46,083 nucleotides of DNA, from contig CADCCB010000025.1 in NCBI GenBank assembly GCA_902799905.1, forward strand, positions 1 to 46,083. The letters are read 5' to 3'. This DNA comes from an uncultured Prevotellaceae bacterium. Lineage in GTDB: Bacteria; Bacteroidota; Bacteroidia; Bacteroidales; Bacteroidaceae. Both the position numbers and the translations under genes were made by a program. Shown here in pieces: positions 1 through 8,434 of the stretch. Position 1 is the first letter of the stretch. Each line of letters opens with the position of its first letter. The notes below the pieces were generated by a model, which worked only from the letters and a program-made list of their open reading frames with translations, was not told the origin of the DNA and ran no database searches.

Positions 1-65
1 GACTGCCCTCATCTCTCTGATAGTTACGGCTTCATTCTATATGGAGGGTAGCCAGCCCTTATATA

Positions 66-170
66 TCATGTGCGCCTCGTGGCACACCGCTGCTCCATCA
101 GTTGCGCCTGCCCCGCCACTGTGACGAGAGCGAGCAGGATGGTGATGATGGTTCGCTTGTTCATATTCAT
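66..170 (-). pseudogene. Signal-peptide remnant of a TlpA-type exported protein
   Basis: A 34-codon frame starts MNMNKRTIITILLALV, has a typical signal peptide ending GQAQ, and stops 11 codons later. Its first 23 residues are almost the same as those of the full-length TlpA-type protein that starts at 8428, and the underlying DNA shares an identical block of about 23 nt (ACCATCATCACC...). The residues after GQAQ match nothing I recognise. I read it as the 5' end of a decayed or recombined paralogue; the sequence continues to the window edge without a clear continuation in any frame. A real short secreted peptide cannot be excluded. Confidence 0.5.
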
Positions 171-192
171 ATTTGTTCTATTTCATTCCCAA

Positions 193-2583
193 TTATTCTT
201 CCATTGCATCAAGTTTCTTCTTGAACTCGGACAGGTTCTCGTCGTCGAGCCAATTGAGATGATGCATACGGCCTTGCTTGTCGAAAAGACGATAGGTGGG
301 GTAACCTGTCAGTCCTACATACTGCTCAACGGCATGCTGCTGGTCAGATGGCAGATTGTAGTGAACGCAATTGGGCTCTGTGAGATTGTACTCAGCGATG
401 ACGTTCTTCCACGACTTTTCAGGCGAACTGTTGGCCAGGTAGAGATACACGATGCCGTATCCCTCAAGTTCGGCCTTTAGTTTGTGCGACTCGCTCAACT
501 TGCGCTTGCATGGAGAGCACCAAGTGCCCCAGATGTCAAGATACACAATCTTACCCCGATAGGGCTCGACTATCTTGTCGATGATAGCCTTGCCGTCGGT
601 GAGTCCCTCTACATCAGATGACGGATGGATGACACGATTCACTGCCTCTTCCTTTTCCTTCATCAGTTGTTTGTAGTAGTCGTTCTTCTTGTTGATGACA
701 TCCCTGAAGAACGGCTCCTTGATGAGTGCGATGTAAGGCTCCAGTTCATCCGGTAGCGCACATCTCTCATGTTCAATATACTCGTTGAGTATCTGCGCAT
801 GGTGCAGGCTGTTGACGAGCGGGTCGGTGCAAAGCGAGTCGATGATGGCATTGGCAATACCCTGCTCACCGCCAATGCACAGTGTGTTCAGTGCCTTCTG
901 GTAGTCAGCACTCTCTTGGATCTTGTTGACCGCATCGACATGCTCCAGGTATTTCTCCGCAACACCACTGATGGAGTCATTGAGCACGCTGCGGTCTTTT
1001 ATCCGGGTATAAAGAGCGAAGAACTCCCTGTTCATCTTCTCAACCTGGCTGATGGCGACATGATCCTCGTCGCTGAGACGAAGCATACCTTTCGATTCAA
1101 GCCAAGGCAGGGCAGAGGGCCTTCTCCACAGCAGATTGATTCGTGGGTCGGCCCAAGTATAGCACTCGCGCTTGTATCTCAGCATCGATGCCATTCCGCT
1201 AATGAGGTTGACGGGCAGTGAAGTATCGACAGCCGAGTGCTCTTCTACCCACTGCATGATGTCGGCAGGCAATAGGCGGGAATAGGTTTCATAGTGCATC
1301 ATCAGTATATAACGGCATACATCGATGCGCTGGCTCTCGCGGATAAAGTCACGAAAGCGCTTGCTCATGTTGGGGTGCTGAGTTAGGAAGTCCTTGTCTT
1401 GAGCAAGGCATTGCTCATAGCTGTGTATCCACTTCTGTGCCATGACCCTTACGGAGTCATCGCTCACCGGGTTATCAATGAAACCGACATACCCCACGCT
1501 TGGACTCTCTGACTGCAACTCGTTCTGTAGACGGGCGTCATCACCCATGAACAGCGTCTGCGACGACTTGTAGTCTTTCAGCATGAAATACTTCTCGCCT
1601 GGCGTCAGCACGATACCGACACCGTCAATCATCTCATTCTGACCATTTCGTATAAGCAGGGAGACTCCCTGTGTGCCAACGAGCGGAACATTCAACTCGA
1701 AGCGGCCCAAAGAGTCGGCCTGAGTGGAGTGATGAGTATAGTCATCGGTAGCGACGTTACCAAGCGAAGCCTCGACTGTCAGACTGCTCCGGAGCATCTC
1801 TTTTGGAAATCTCAGCCAACCGCTTACGGCGGCATTACCCTCTTTCAATTCGGTATTAAAGGAAGTCTCGTCGGTCACAGGGTAGTCGGTAATAGAATTA
1901 GCGGTAATAGCAGAGAGCGTCAGCTTCTTGCCGTCAAAAGCGAATACACGCTTGCCTTCCTTTTCCTTGCCGATAGAGATGGCTATCTTGTCATTGCCAG
2001 CGGACAACACAATCTTCTTGTCTGACTTCTTCTCGTACTGCCACACCTTATTATTATATACAGCATAATCATTGAAAAGACTGATAACCCATTCGCCCGT
2101 CTCCACGTTGCGCCAACTGCTGCCAAAGAGCGACGCCTGCTGCTTGTAGGCAGGGTCTGTTATGTCCCAAATCTTAAAGAAGTTACGGGCATAGCCTTCG
2201 ACAAGGTCAAACTGCTTGACATCTTGAGGCAACGGCTGGAAATGGAGTGCCACGTCGGTTTTGCCTGATTCAGGAATGGGGATATGCGTGTCGAGCGCAA
2301 GGTCAGTCTCGCCATCGCGTGTCTTCTTTGCGCTGATGATTGGGTACGACCGTCCATCTTCAGTCTTCAGCACGGTGCATTTCCCGAAGGAGAACTTGGC
2401 ATTAGGATGGTTCTTGACGATGATGTGCAGCACAGTCTCGTCAGGCCGGAACTCCACCTCGTTGACATCAAACTGGAATCCGTGCGGTTCGTTGCGATAA
2501 CCCGGATTGGTCCAAACTTTCTGTGCCCATCCGCTGACTACGACGAGGGCGAACAGGATTGAGAAGATGATTTGCTTGTTCAT
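193..2583 (-). CDS. TlpA-type exported thioredoxin-fold protein, long form
   Basis: This 796-residue protein probably acts in the periplasm, or anchored to the membrane, as a thiol-disulfide oxidoreductase. Residues 1-20 are a signal peptide (MNKQIIFSILFALVVVSGWA). A long central region of about 600 residues, with an early beta-rich part, has no motif I can name. The C-terminal thioredoxin domain carries WCSPC with cysteines at 689 and 692 and the expected cis-proline near 762 (GYPTY), so the redox site looks complete. The start ATG overlaps the hipA stop by 4 nt (ATGA) and I see no promoter of its own in between, so it is probably read and translated together with hipBA. Its substrate is unknown. 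Bacteroidales genomes carry many such proteins with differing N-terminal regions. Confidence 0.85.
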   Translation of the reverse strand: MNKQIIFSILFALVVVSGWAQKVWTNPGYRNEPHGFQFDVNEVEFRPDETVLHIIVKNHPNAKFSFGKCTVLKTEDGRSYPIISAKKTRDGETDLALDTHIPIPESGKTDVALHFQPLPQDVKQFDLVEGYARNFFKIWDITDPAYKQQASLFGSSWRNVETGEWVISLFNDYAVYNNKVWQYEKKSDKKIVLSAGNDKIAISIGKEKEGKRVFAFDGKKLTLSAITANSITDYPVTDETSFNTELKEGNAAVSGWLRFPKEMLRSSLTVEASLGNVATDDYTHHSTQADSLGRFELNVPLVGTQGVSLLIRNGQNEMIDGVGIVLTPGEKYFMLKDYKSSQTLFMGDDARLQNELQSESPSVGYVGFIDNPVSDDSVRVMAQKWIHSYEQCLAQDKDFLTQHPNMSKRFRDFIRESQRIDVCRYILMMHYETYSRLLPADIMQWVEEHSAVDTSLPVNLISGMASMLRYKRECYTWADPRINLLWRRPSALPWLESKGMLRLSDEDHVAISQVEKMNREFFALYTRIKDRSVLNDSISGVAEKYLEHVDAVNKIQESADYQKALNTLCIGGEQGIANAIIDSLCTDPLVNSLHHAQILNEYIEHERCALPDELEPYIALIKEPFFRDVINKKNDYYKQLMKEKEEAVNRVIHPSSDVEGLTDGKAIIDKIVEPYRGKIVYLDIWGTWCSPCKRKLSESHKLKAELEGYGIVYLYLANSSPEKSWKNVIAEYNLTEPNCVHYNLPSDQQHAVEQYVGLTGYPTYRLFDKQGRMHHLNWLDDENLSEFKKKLDAMEE

Positions 2584-3698
2584 ATTCGTTTCGTTCTAAT
2601 GATATTCTTTACTTCATCCATGATTTGCCGACAACGCTGTCGCGTCATCCGTATGTTGGTTCCTACGGCTATCAGGTCTTCATCAGTGGGAATACCTTTA
2701 TAATTGATGGTCGAGGCGTGCTCCCCTAACGTGTTGTCATTGGTCAGGTCATAGGCTGGTGCAAGTGTCCACTTCCCATTACGGCAGATGAAACTGAAAT
2801 TGCGGGCGTGATCATCGTAGTTTTCTGCATATACATTGAATGCCATACGGCGGAACTGCTGCTCTACCGCTTCTGGCGACTGTGTCAGGAAGCCAGTCAG
2901 TTGCAATAGGCTGTGATAGTCCATCTTAGGGGGAGAAATCGGCTCATTCAGTAGCGCACTGGCTGTTGCCACGTGTAGCCGAATGCCGTCCATTCCCGAC
3001 GTTCCGTCGCCTACCCGTAGCCTTTCAATGTCAAACCGTCGTGTGGCGAAGTATTTCCCATCTACCAGTTTGAAGTCGGGCACGTCAATGCCGCACCTCC
3101 GAGCCATTTCGTTGTAATGGAACTCTATCTTCCCCATGTTCTTAGGATCGTAGGTGTGGCGGAACTTCACCAGCCAGTGTCCTTCGGCGTCTGTATATAG
3201 GCACTTGGGGCGAACGCCGCCGGAGTTGCCACTTCGGAAATAAAGCTCATCGGCATGTAAATCCGTTTCCTCCGACAGCACATCGAGTGCCGTTTTCTGC
3301 ATCTCGTCCAATGTCAACCGTGTTTCTTCCTGCTGCAACTTCGTCTCAGGCACATAGCATAATGCCCCCATTCCTGAACTGCCTACAATACTGAGCCACT
3401 GCACAGGCGTCATGTTCTTACAATCTATGCCAGACTTATTGAGTATCTTTCGCAACAAGTATTCGCCATAACCACCAGGCAGACTATCTTCGAAAATGCC
3501 AAAGTTCCCATTAAACGGCATATAGTCTGCCGTGAAGAGACCAGCCTTCAGAGGTAACTTCAGGGGTGATATGGAGAAGCCATCAGCAAGCCAGTTCTTG
3601 TCATACTCAAACTGACAAACCGACCTACTGCCCATGGAGAGCGTACCCACCTTTCGGCCGTGGTACATCACGCTGACAGACTGTATATTCCTCATCAT
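2580..3698 (-). CDS. hipA: HipA-family serine/threonine kinase toxin
   Basis: A 372-residue HipA-type kinase, the toxin of a type II toxin-antitoxin pair. Family members phosphorylate translation factors such as glutamyl-tRNA synthetase; the target here is unknown. The N-terminal HipA subdomain (about 1-115) and the kinase domain are in one chain. The flexible serine loop is visible at 155-164 (RSGNSGGVRP), the catalytic segment at 293-300 (NYDDHARN), and the metal-binding aspartate at D317 (APAYDLT). It is somewhat shorter than E. coli HipA (440 residues), as is common for Bacteroidetes forms. The start overlaps the stop of the upstream antitoxin gene by 4 nt, and the stop overlaps the next gene by 4 nt. 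All core kinase motifs are present, so it is likely active. Confidence 0.9.
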   Translation of the reverse strand: MMRNIQSVSVMYHGRKVGTLSMGSRSVCQFEYDKNWLADGFSISPLKLPLKAGLFTADYMPFNGNFGIFEDSLPGGYGEYLLRKILNKSGIDCKNMTPVQWLSIVGSSGMGALCYVPETKLQQEETRLTLDEMQKTALDVLSEETDLHADELYFRSGNSGGVRPKCLYTDAEGHWLVKFRHTYDPKNMGKIEFHYNEMARRCGIDVPDFKLVDGKYFATRRFDIERLRVGDGTSGMDGIRLHVATASALLNEPISPPKMDYHSLLQLTGFLTQSPEAVEQQFRRMAFNVYAENYDDHARNFSFICRNGKWTLAPAYDLTNDNTLGEHASTINYKGIPTDEDLIAVGTNIRMTRQRCRQIMDEVKNIIRTKRI

Positions 3699-4009
3699 AC
3701 GCCACGCTTCCTTGTCCGATTCTTGTTAATTTCTAATAGTTCTTCCATGGTGTCGTACTTCGGCTCGGCCAATAGTTGCATGATTTCTTCTGAATAGCCC
3801 AATGCCTTGGCTAACTTAACATACGACTCTAAGGAAATGGAGTGCTTCAGTTCAAAGCGCTGAATGGACGATGCCGGCACTCCACTCATTTCCGCAAGGC
3901 TCTTCGTCGAGAGTTTCTTCTCCAATCGTCTCGCCTTCAGGTTCTCTGCTAACCGCTGCATGGTTATCTGTAATGGATAGGGGTCGAATATGTAACTCTT
4001 CTGCATCAT
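3695..4009 (-). CDS. hipB: HipB-like XRE-family antitoxin and repressor
   Basis: A 104-residue protein with a Cro/C1-type helix-turn-helix at about residues 18-70 (LAENLKARRLEKKLSTKSLA, then SGVPASSIQRFE). Its position directly upstream of hipA with a 4-nt overlap identifies it as the antitoxin, which by family knowledge neutralises HipA and represses the shared promoter. The C-terminal tail (about 80-104) is basic and may contact HipA. The reading frame opens with two adjacent ATG codons (4009 and 4006), and M16 is a third possible start. The likely promoter lies 52 nt upstream. Confidence 0.85.
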   Translation of the reverse strand: MMQKSYIFDPYPLQITMQRLAENLKARRLEKKLSTKSLAEMSGVPASSIQRFELKHSISLESYVKLAKALGYSEEIMQLLAEPKYDTMEELLEINKNRTRKRGV

Positions 4010-4060
4010 ATATTATGTATAGAATCTAATTTTATCGAATTACGCATCAAATATTAGGTG

Positions 4061-4092
4061 CAAAGTTACGAATAATTCTCCAAGCTACCAAA
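4061..4092 (-). promoter_or_regulatory. Bacteroidetes-type promoter for hipBA
   Basis: On the minus strand a TTTGG (4092-4088) is followed after 19 nt by TAACTTTG (4068-4061). This matches the Bacteroidetes consensus TTTG-N19-21-TAnnTTTG. It lies 52 nt upstream of the antitoxin start and is probably where the HipAB complex represses itself; I did not see a convincing long palindromic operator. Confidence 0.7.
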
Positions 4093-4164
4093 TAATCTGT
4101 TACTTTTCTTTCTGTTGATACCATATCTATTGGCCTTCCAATGAATGTGCTATTCGGGCGGCTC

Positions 4165-4221
4165 TCACCCTGCCATTGCGACGAGGGCGAGCAGGATGGT
4201 GATGATGGTTTCCTTTTTCAT
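4165..4221 (-). pseudogene. Second signal-peptide remnant ending in an early stop
   Basis: An 18-codon frame reads MKKETIITILLALVAMAG and then TGA. The ACCATCATCACCATCCTGCT segment is identical to the ones at 66-170 and at the start of the TlpA-type gene at 8428. It lies just downstream of the frameshifted hydrolase. No thioredoxin-like sequence follows. It looks like another beheaded copy of the same secreted family. Confidence 0.5.
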
Positions 4222-4253
4222 TGTTCGTTACGTTTTATTCATCGTTTGAAGTC

Positions 4254-5476
4254 TTACCGCTTCTTCATCCAAGTGACGATGATTTCAAGAACTTCTGGCG
4301 CAAAGGTTTCTTCAATGTCCTTATACTCTGACGGATTGCCTGTGTTGCAGTGCTGGAACAGGTGGTTAACACCCTCTATGGCGTGGATTTCCTTTTGACC
4401 TGCAAGCCCGTTCCTAAGAGCATTCAGGTTCTCTTCGCCGTTCACCTGGCGGTCTTTCGTTCCGTTCAATGCCAGCACGGGGCAGGTTATTTTGCCCAGA
4501 CGGTCAGACAGGTCCAACGCAAGGAAATGTCGCATATAGGGCGTGCTGCTCTGTGCTCGGCTTTCAGTTCGTCGAACAGGCTTTCGAGAGCCGTGCAATA
4601 GCGGTCTATCACGTCTTGCGAATATTCTGACTGCTGGAGCGTCCAACGGTTTTGCTCCATCAGCGTCTTTTCAGCCGATACGACCATCCCTGCCAGACTT
4701 ATCACGAAGTCCACCTTGCCTTCTGCTGCCAGCATCAGACCGATGGTGCCACCCTCGCTATGCCCAAGGATGCCTACACGCTTGAACTGCTTGCGCAGGA
4801 ACTCCACTCCTGCCAGCGCGTCGTTCTTGAAATCTTCTGTAGTTACGTTCACAAGGTCGCCCGTCGATTCGCCAAAGCCGCGATCGTCATAGCGCAGCGT
4901 GGCTATTCCCTGACGTGCCAATGCGTCGGCGATGACGGCAAAGGGCTTGTGCTCAAAGAATTCCTCGTCCCTGTTTTGCAGACCGCTACCCGTAACCATC
5001 AGCAGCACAGGGGTCTGGCTGGAAGCGTTTTCGGGCATGACAAGAGTGCCCTTCAATACGGCATCGCCATTGTTGAAACTCACCTCCTGCGTCTGGTATG
5101 GATAGGGCGGTGCTGGGGTCTGCGGTCGATTGCGCTTCATGGAGCCGGGCTTCAGGGTCAGCGGGAACGACTGCCCATGTTGCTTGAACGTTCCCATGGC
5201 AGAATCGCCCATGTTAACGCCCTCATAGATGGCATTGATAGAGGGAACAGCAACCTTGATGCCAGTTTCTGTGCGTTCCAATTTGGCCGGAACCCCCTTT
5301 ATGCCCTGGTCAGGAGAGTCCAGCGTACAGTCCTCTCCGTCAAAATGGAACACAAGCGTAAGTTCATTCCCAAATACATTCAGTTTTCCCGTCCATGTAC
5401 CTTTTATCCCACTTTCTTGCGCTCTGGCGGCAATAGATGCGAGACAAATCAATGAAAATAAAATCAGTTTCTTCAT
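4254..5476 (-). pseudogene. Exported alpha/beta hydrolase, interrupted by a frameshift
   Basis: The gene starts MKKLILFSLICLASIAARAQ (signal peptide) and encodes an N-terminal beta domain (about 22-125) followed by a serine alpha/beta hydrolase of the S33/S9-like type. The nucleophile elbow GHSEGG (S240) and an upstream RYDDRGFGES are in the first frame, which runs to a stop at 4487. The acid (GTKDRQV) and histidine (GVNHLFQH) are in a second frame ending at 4254. The switch falls near 4545-4560, where the family reading passes from ...DELKAE into STPYMRHFLALD. It needs a -1 shift, as from loss of one base. Joined, the protein would be near 405 residues with the whole triad. It could be a sequencing error, a real inactivation, or less likely programmed frameshifting. 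It is the third gene of the sigma-factor unit. Confidence 0.8.
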
Positions 5477-5489
5477 ATTGTTTCTTTGT

Positions 5490-6059
5490 TTATTCGAAGT
5501 TCTTTAGCTCTGCGAGGTTATGCTCTATCTCCACCATTGTATTCTTATGTTTCTTCCATCCGAAGTAGGCACATGATGCTCCTGCGAGTACGCCGAGACT
5601 GATAAAGAATAGTCCGAGTGGCGAAGCCGTGTGTTCAATGAAAACCGTGACACAGATGCCAAAGACGGCCAGAGGCGCGCCAATCACCGACTCATAGAAA
5701 TAACAACGCTTGTAGTTGACCAGATTGCTGAGTTGCTCGGCAGGTGTCTTCATCACATTGAAGCGAGAAAGCACAGCCAGTCGGCCAATCACCATCGCCA
5801 CGCCAAGCAGACAGACAGCCTCTAATATGTAGAACGAAGTGTCGTGGAATATTCCTTTGATATGAAGCAACGGTACGATGCCGGCTGCGATAAATAATGT
5901 GTAGAAGAAGTTGAATATCGCACTTTTGTAAAGCTTCTCGTAGGTCGTCTTGTTCTTGCCCTTGATGATCTCTTCCAAAGCACGCTTGTTATATACCTCA
6001 CTCTTCGAGAGTCGCTCGTCGAGCATATTCCACTTTTGTTTCAAATCCTGTAGTTCCAT
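5490..6059 (-). CDS. Four-helix membrane protein next to ECF sigma factor
   Basis: This 189-residue protein is not one I can assign. It has a charged N-terminal cytoplasmic stretch of about 45 residues (MELQDLKQKWNMLDERLSKS...) and four hydrophobic segments, at about 46-66, 76-95, 125-142 and 147-167, ending in a charged tail. It starts 25 nt after the sigma factor gene stops and ends 13 nt before the hydrolase start, so it is almost certainly in the same operon. In Bacteroidetes this position is often held by a membrane-bound anti-sigma factor or an accessory membrane protein, and the soluble N-terminal helix would fit an anti-sigma role. That is inference from position only. Confidence 0.75.
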   Translation of the reverse strand: MELQDLKQKWNMLDERLSKSEVYNKRALEEIIKGKNKTTYEKLYKSAIFNFFYTLFIAAGIVPLLHIKGIFHDTSFYILEAVCLLGVAMVIGRLAVLSRFNVMKTPAEQLSNLVNYKRCYFYESVIGAPLAVFGICVTVFIEHTASPLGLFFISLGVLAGASCAYFGWKKHKNTMVEIEHNLAELKNFE

Positions 6060-6084
6060 AACTGTTTTCTGATTTAATTGGTTG

Positions 6085-6573
6085 TTAATGATTGGACATT
6101 TCCCTTAGTTTCGCCTTGACGCGGTTGATGCGCACTCCCACGTTCGAGACGGAGATACTGAGGATTTCCGCTATCTCTTCATAGCTCTTATCGTCAAGCC
6201 ACAGCAGAATCAGCGCACGTTCCAATTCGCCGAGCTGGCTTATGAGCCGATAGAGTTCTTGCAGTTGTTCCCTTTCCGATTCCTCGGGGAAGAGGTCGGC
6301 CATCGAAATCGTGAGGCTCACGGTTTCTGGTTGCCTGTTGTTGTGGCGCAGGCGTGAGATGCAGGTGTTCATGCTGATGCGATACACCCATGTCGATGGT
6401 TTGCTCTCGCTTCGGAATCGCGGAAAGGCCGTCCAAAGGTTCAGCACCACCTCTTGATAGAGGTCGTTGATGGTCTCGTCGTCGGTGGCATACATGAAGC
6501 AGACTTTATATATCACCTGCTTGTAGCTGTCCACCAGGCTAAGAAACCTTTGTTCTAATTCGCTTTTGTTCAT
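6085..6573 (-). CDS. ECF-type RNA polymerase sigma factor
   Basis: A 162-residue sigma-70 family factor of the extracytoplasmic-function type. Region 2 spans about residues 10-75 (DLYQEVVLNLW, then STWVYRISMNTCISRLR) and region 4 about 105-155, with the helix-turn-helix in YEEIAEILSISVSNVGVRIN. It recruits core RNA polymerase to a small regulon, commonly including its own operon. The next genes are a four-helix membrane protein and a secreted hydrolase, which suggests an envelope-related signal. The upstream region has no convincing TAnnTTTG promoter, in keeping with possible autoregulation. Confidence 0.92.
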   Translation of the reverse strand: MNKSELEQRFLSLVDSYKQVIYKVCFMYATDDETINDLYQEVVLNLWTAFPRFRSESKPSTWVYRISMNTCISRLRHNNRQPETVSLTISMADLFPEESEREQLQELYRLISQLGELERALILLWLDDKSYEEIAEILSISVSNVGVRINRVKAKLREMSNH

Positions 6574-6756
6574 TTTGAAATCATTGTTTTCGTTTGACTC
6601 TTTACCCCATTAGTCGCACGACAATCAGAAAACTTACACAAGGGGAACGATTATTTGTGAAATATTGTTCGTTTTGCCCTCACCTTTTATGTATTATTAG
6701 GTGAAAAAGGCTTACTCTTCCATGTTGCAGACTGCGCCGCACCCGTTTCCAGTTTC

Positions 6757-6852
6757 GATTCCTGAAATCCAATACCATCATGTGTGCCGTCAAGGTCGGA
6801 TTCCAGAAATCCGAGGTCGCTGGGGCTGTTTCCTGCTCCGATTCTTGGAATC
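6757..6852. repeat. Three short hairpins at about 40-nt spacing in the 6574-6955 gap
   Basis: The 382-nt stretch between the sigma factor gene and the TlpA-type gene has no gene I trust. It holds three related dyads: GATT-CCTGA-AATC at 6757, CGGATT-CCAGA-AATCCG at 6795 and GATTC-TTG-GAATC at 6838. They share a GATTCCNGAAATCC-like core and lie 40-41 nt apart. A 79-codon minus-strand frame (6680-6919) crosses them but looks like the repeat translated by chance. Confidence 0.4.
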
Positions 6853-6955
6853 CGGGGTGTTGTGGGGCGTTGCTCAGCGGCATCAGCCAGATGGTAGGTA
6901 ATTTTGGGGCGTTGTCCATAATCCTTATGGAATTACGAATTGGGGCATATCGTTG

Positions 6956-8428
6956 TTATTCTATAGAAACATTGCGGATGACGAAAGCACCCTCGCCGTC
7001 GCCTTCCTTGAAGTCGAAGGTTTCGGGAATGGTGTCGAACGGCTCGAAGGTGAGCGTGAAGTTGCTGTAGTACATATCTCCCATGATGCCCTCCGTAGCT
7101 GAGGACGCTTTCACCTGAGGATAACTGTTTTCATCGAACTTGATACCGTCGGCAGTTGTCACCTTGTATTTCTTGCCATCAGCAGCAAGGTAGGAATCAC
7201 CGACAATGCGGAACCAATAGTCTTTCTTCCCATAGTAGCGGAAAGCAACGGTCGTACTTTCAGAACTGACATCTATATGGCGGACTGCCAATGACAGGTT
7301 GGCGCTGTTGTCCTGCTTGGGGCCACTGATGGTCTCAGCCATTCCTAAGAACCAGCCTATGCCGTAACCTACATTCTTCCAAAGGATACGACCGTCAGGC
7401 GATAGGAGTACATAGTATGGTATGGCGTCTTGGTCGCAATAGTGGCTTTCAACGCCTCCCTTGCCCATCTTTCCGTCGCTCCAGTTCTTCCATATAATCT
7501 TTTTGCTCCAGTCGTTCTCTTTCCATGCTGAGGTGTTGTCTTGATTGATGCCAATGATTTCCAGTCTGTCTTTCATCCATGCATAGATCTCTCGCATTTC
7601 CGGCTCTGCCATGCGGCATGGGCCACAGCCAAGGCTCCAGAAGTCGAGCAGTACATAGCGGCCATCCGCGAAGGCCTCAGAAAGACGATGCGTGTTGCCT
7701 TGCATATCGAAGAGTTCGGCATCAACAAACTCTTCCCCCACCTGCTGAACATGTGCAGGATAGACGAATGCGTGTATCATCGCAAGTTCCTTCTCAAATC
7801 CCTTCGGAGCACGTGCTGCTGTAGATGCTTCCAACTCTTTGAGTTGTTGCATATAGGGGAAATCGTTCATGTTCTTTGCCGTACGTGCCACTCCCTCCAA
7901 CTTAGTCAGCGATGCGGCATCTACGGGCAACGACGGCAGAATGTCCATTGTCTGTTTGAGGATTTTCATATGGACAGGCAGCATCTTGTTCCAGGAGGCG
8001 TCATCCAAATCAATTAGCAGGTATTCTCTGATGGCATCGCTGTTATGTTCCATAATCCTGTTGATGGTCTGTTGCTCTGGCACTGGGCTATCCACTTTCC
8101 ATAAAGGATGGAGGCAGTCCGTACCCGTCAGGCTTACAGTCACGCCAGGACTTAGAAAGAGCGTTGACAAGTAGTTGGGACAGCCTTTACCCCAGAGGAA
8201 CAAAGAACTCTTACTGAGCTTCTCCACTGGAACACTGAGTGTAAAGCGTCCACCGAAGACGGTGTCTGATGCCACACTCATATTGTCAATATAAATGTTT
8301 ACTACTGTGCTGTCTTCTAACGCGGGTGAATAACCTTTGACTATAGCAGCCTTTTTGGTCTGTGCCTGCCCCGCCACCCAGACGAGGGCGAGCAGGATGG
8401 TGATGATGGTTTTCTTATTCATATTCAT
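6956..8428 (-). CDS. TlpA-type exported thioredoxin-fold protein with extra C-terminal domain
   Basis: A 490-residue exported protein starting MNMNKKTIITILLALVWVAG, with predicted cleavage after GQAQ. Residues 25-105 form a beta-rich domain like the DUF4369 type seen in such proteins. The thioredoxin-like domain at about 233-375 carries CGPC at C268-C271 (LDFWSLGCGPCR) and a cis-proline near P337 (AIPYYV). A further 115-residue beta-rich domain, not recognised, follows. The likely role is periplasmic disulfide reduction or isomerisation, with unknown substrate. It begins 6 nt after the DUF5041-like gene and is probably read from that gene's promoter. Its signal-peptide DNA is duplicated in the remnants at 66-170 and 4165-4221. 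Confidence 0.85.
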   Translation of the reverse strand: MNMNKKTIITILLALVWVAGQAQTKKAAIVKGYSPALEDSTVVNIYIDNMSVASDTVFGGRFTLSVPVEKLSKSSLFLWGKGCPNYLSTLFLSPGVTVSLTGTDCLHPLWKVDSPVPEQQTINRIMEHNSDAIREYLLIDLDDASWNKMLPVHMKILKQTMDILPSLPVDAASLTKLEGVARTAKNMNDFPYMQQLKELEASTAARAPKGFEKELAMIHAFVYPAHVQQVGEEFVDAELFDMQGNTHRLSEAFADGRYVLLDFWSLGCGPCRMAEPEMREIYAWMKDRLEIIGINQDNTSAWKENDWSKKIIWKNWSDGKMGKGGVESHYCDQDAIPYYVLLSPDGRILWKNVGYGIGWFLGMAETISGPKQDNSANLSLAVRHIDVSSESTTVAFRYYGKKDYWFRIVGDSYLAADGKKYKVTTADGIKFDENSYPQVKASSATEGIMGDMYYSNFTLTFEPFDTIPETFDFKEGDGEGAFVIRNVSIE

Positions 8429-8434
8429 TTCGTT

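Noticed and set aside
6680-6919. 79-codon minus-strand frame in the sigma-tlpA gap
   Set aside because: Covers the hairpin repeats, has no clear family and ends in a low-complexity tail.
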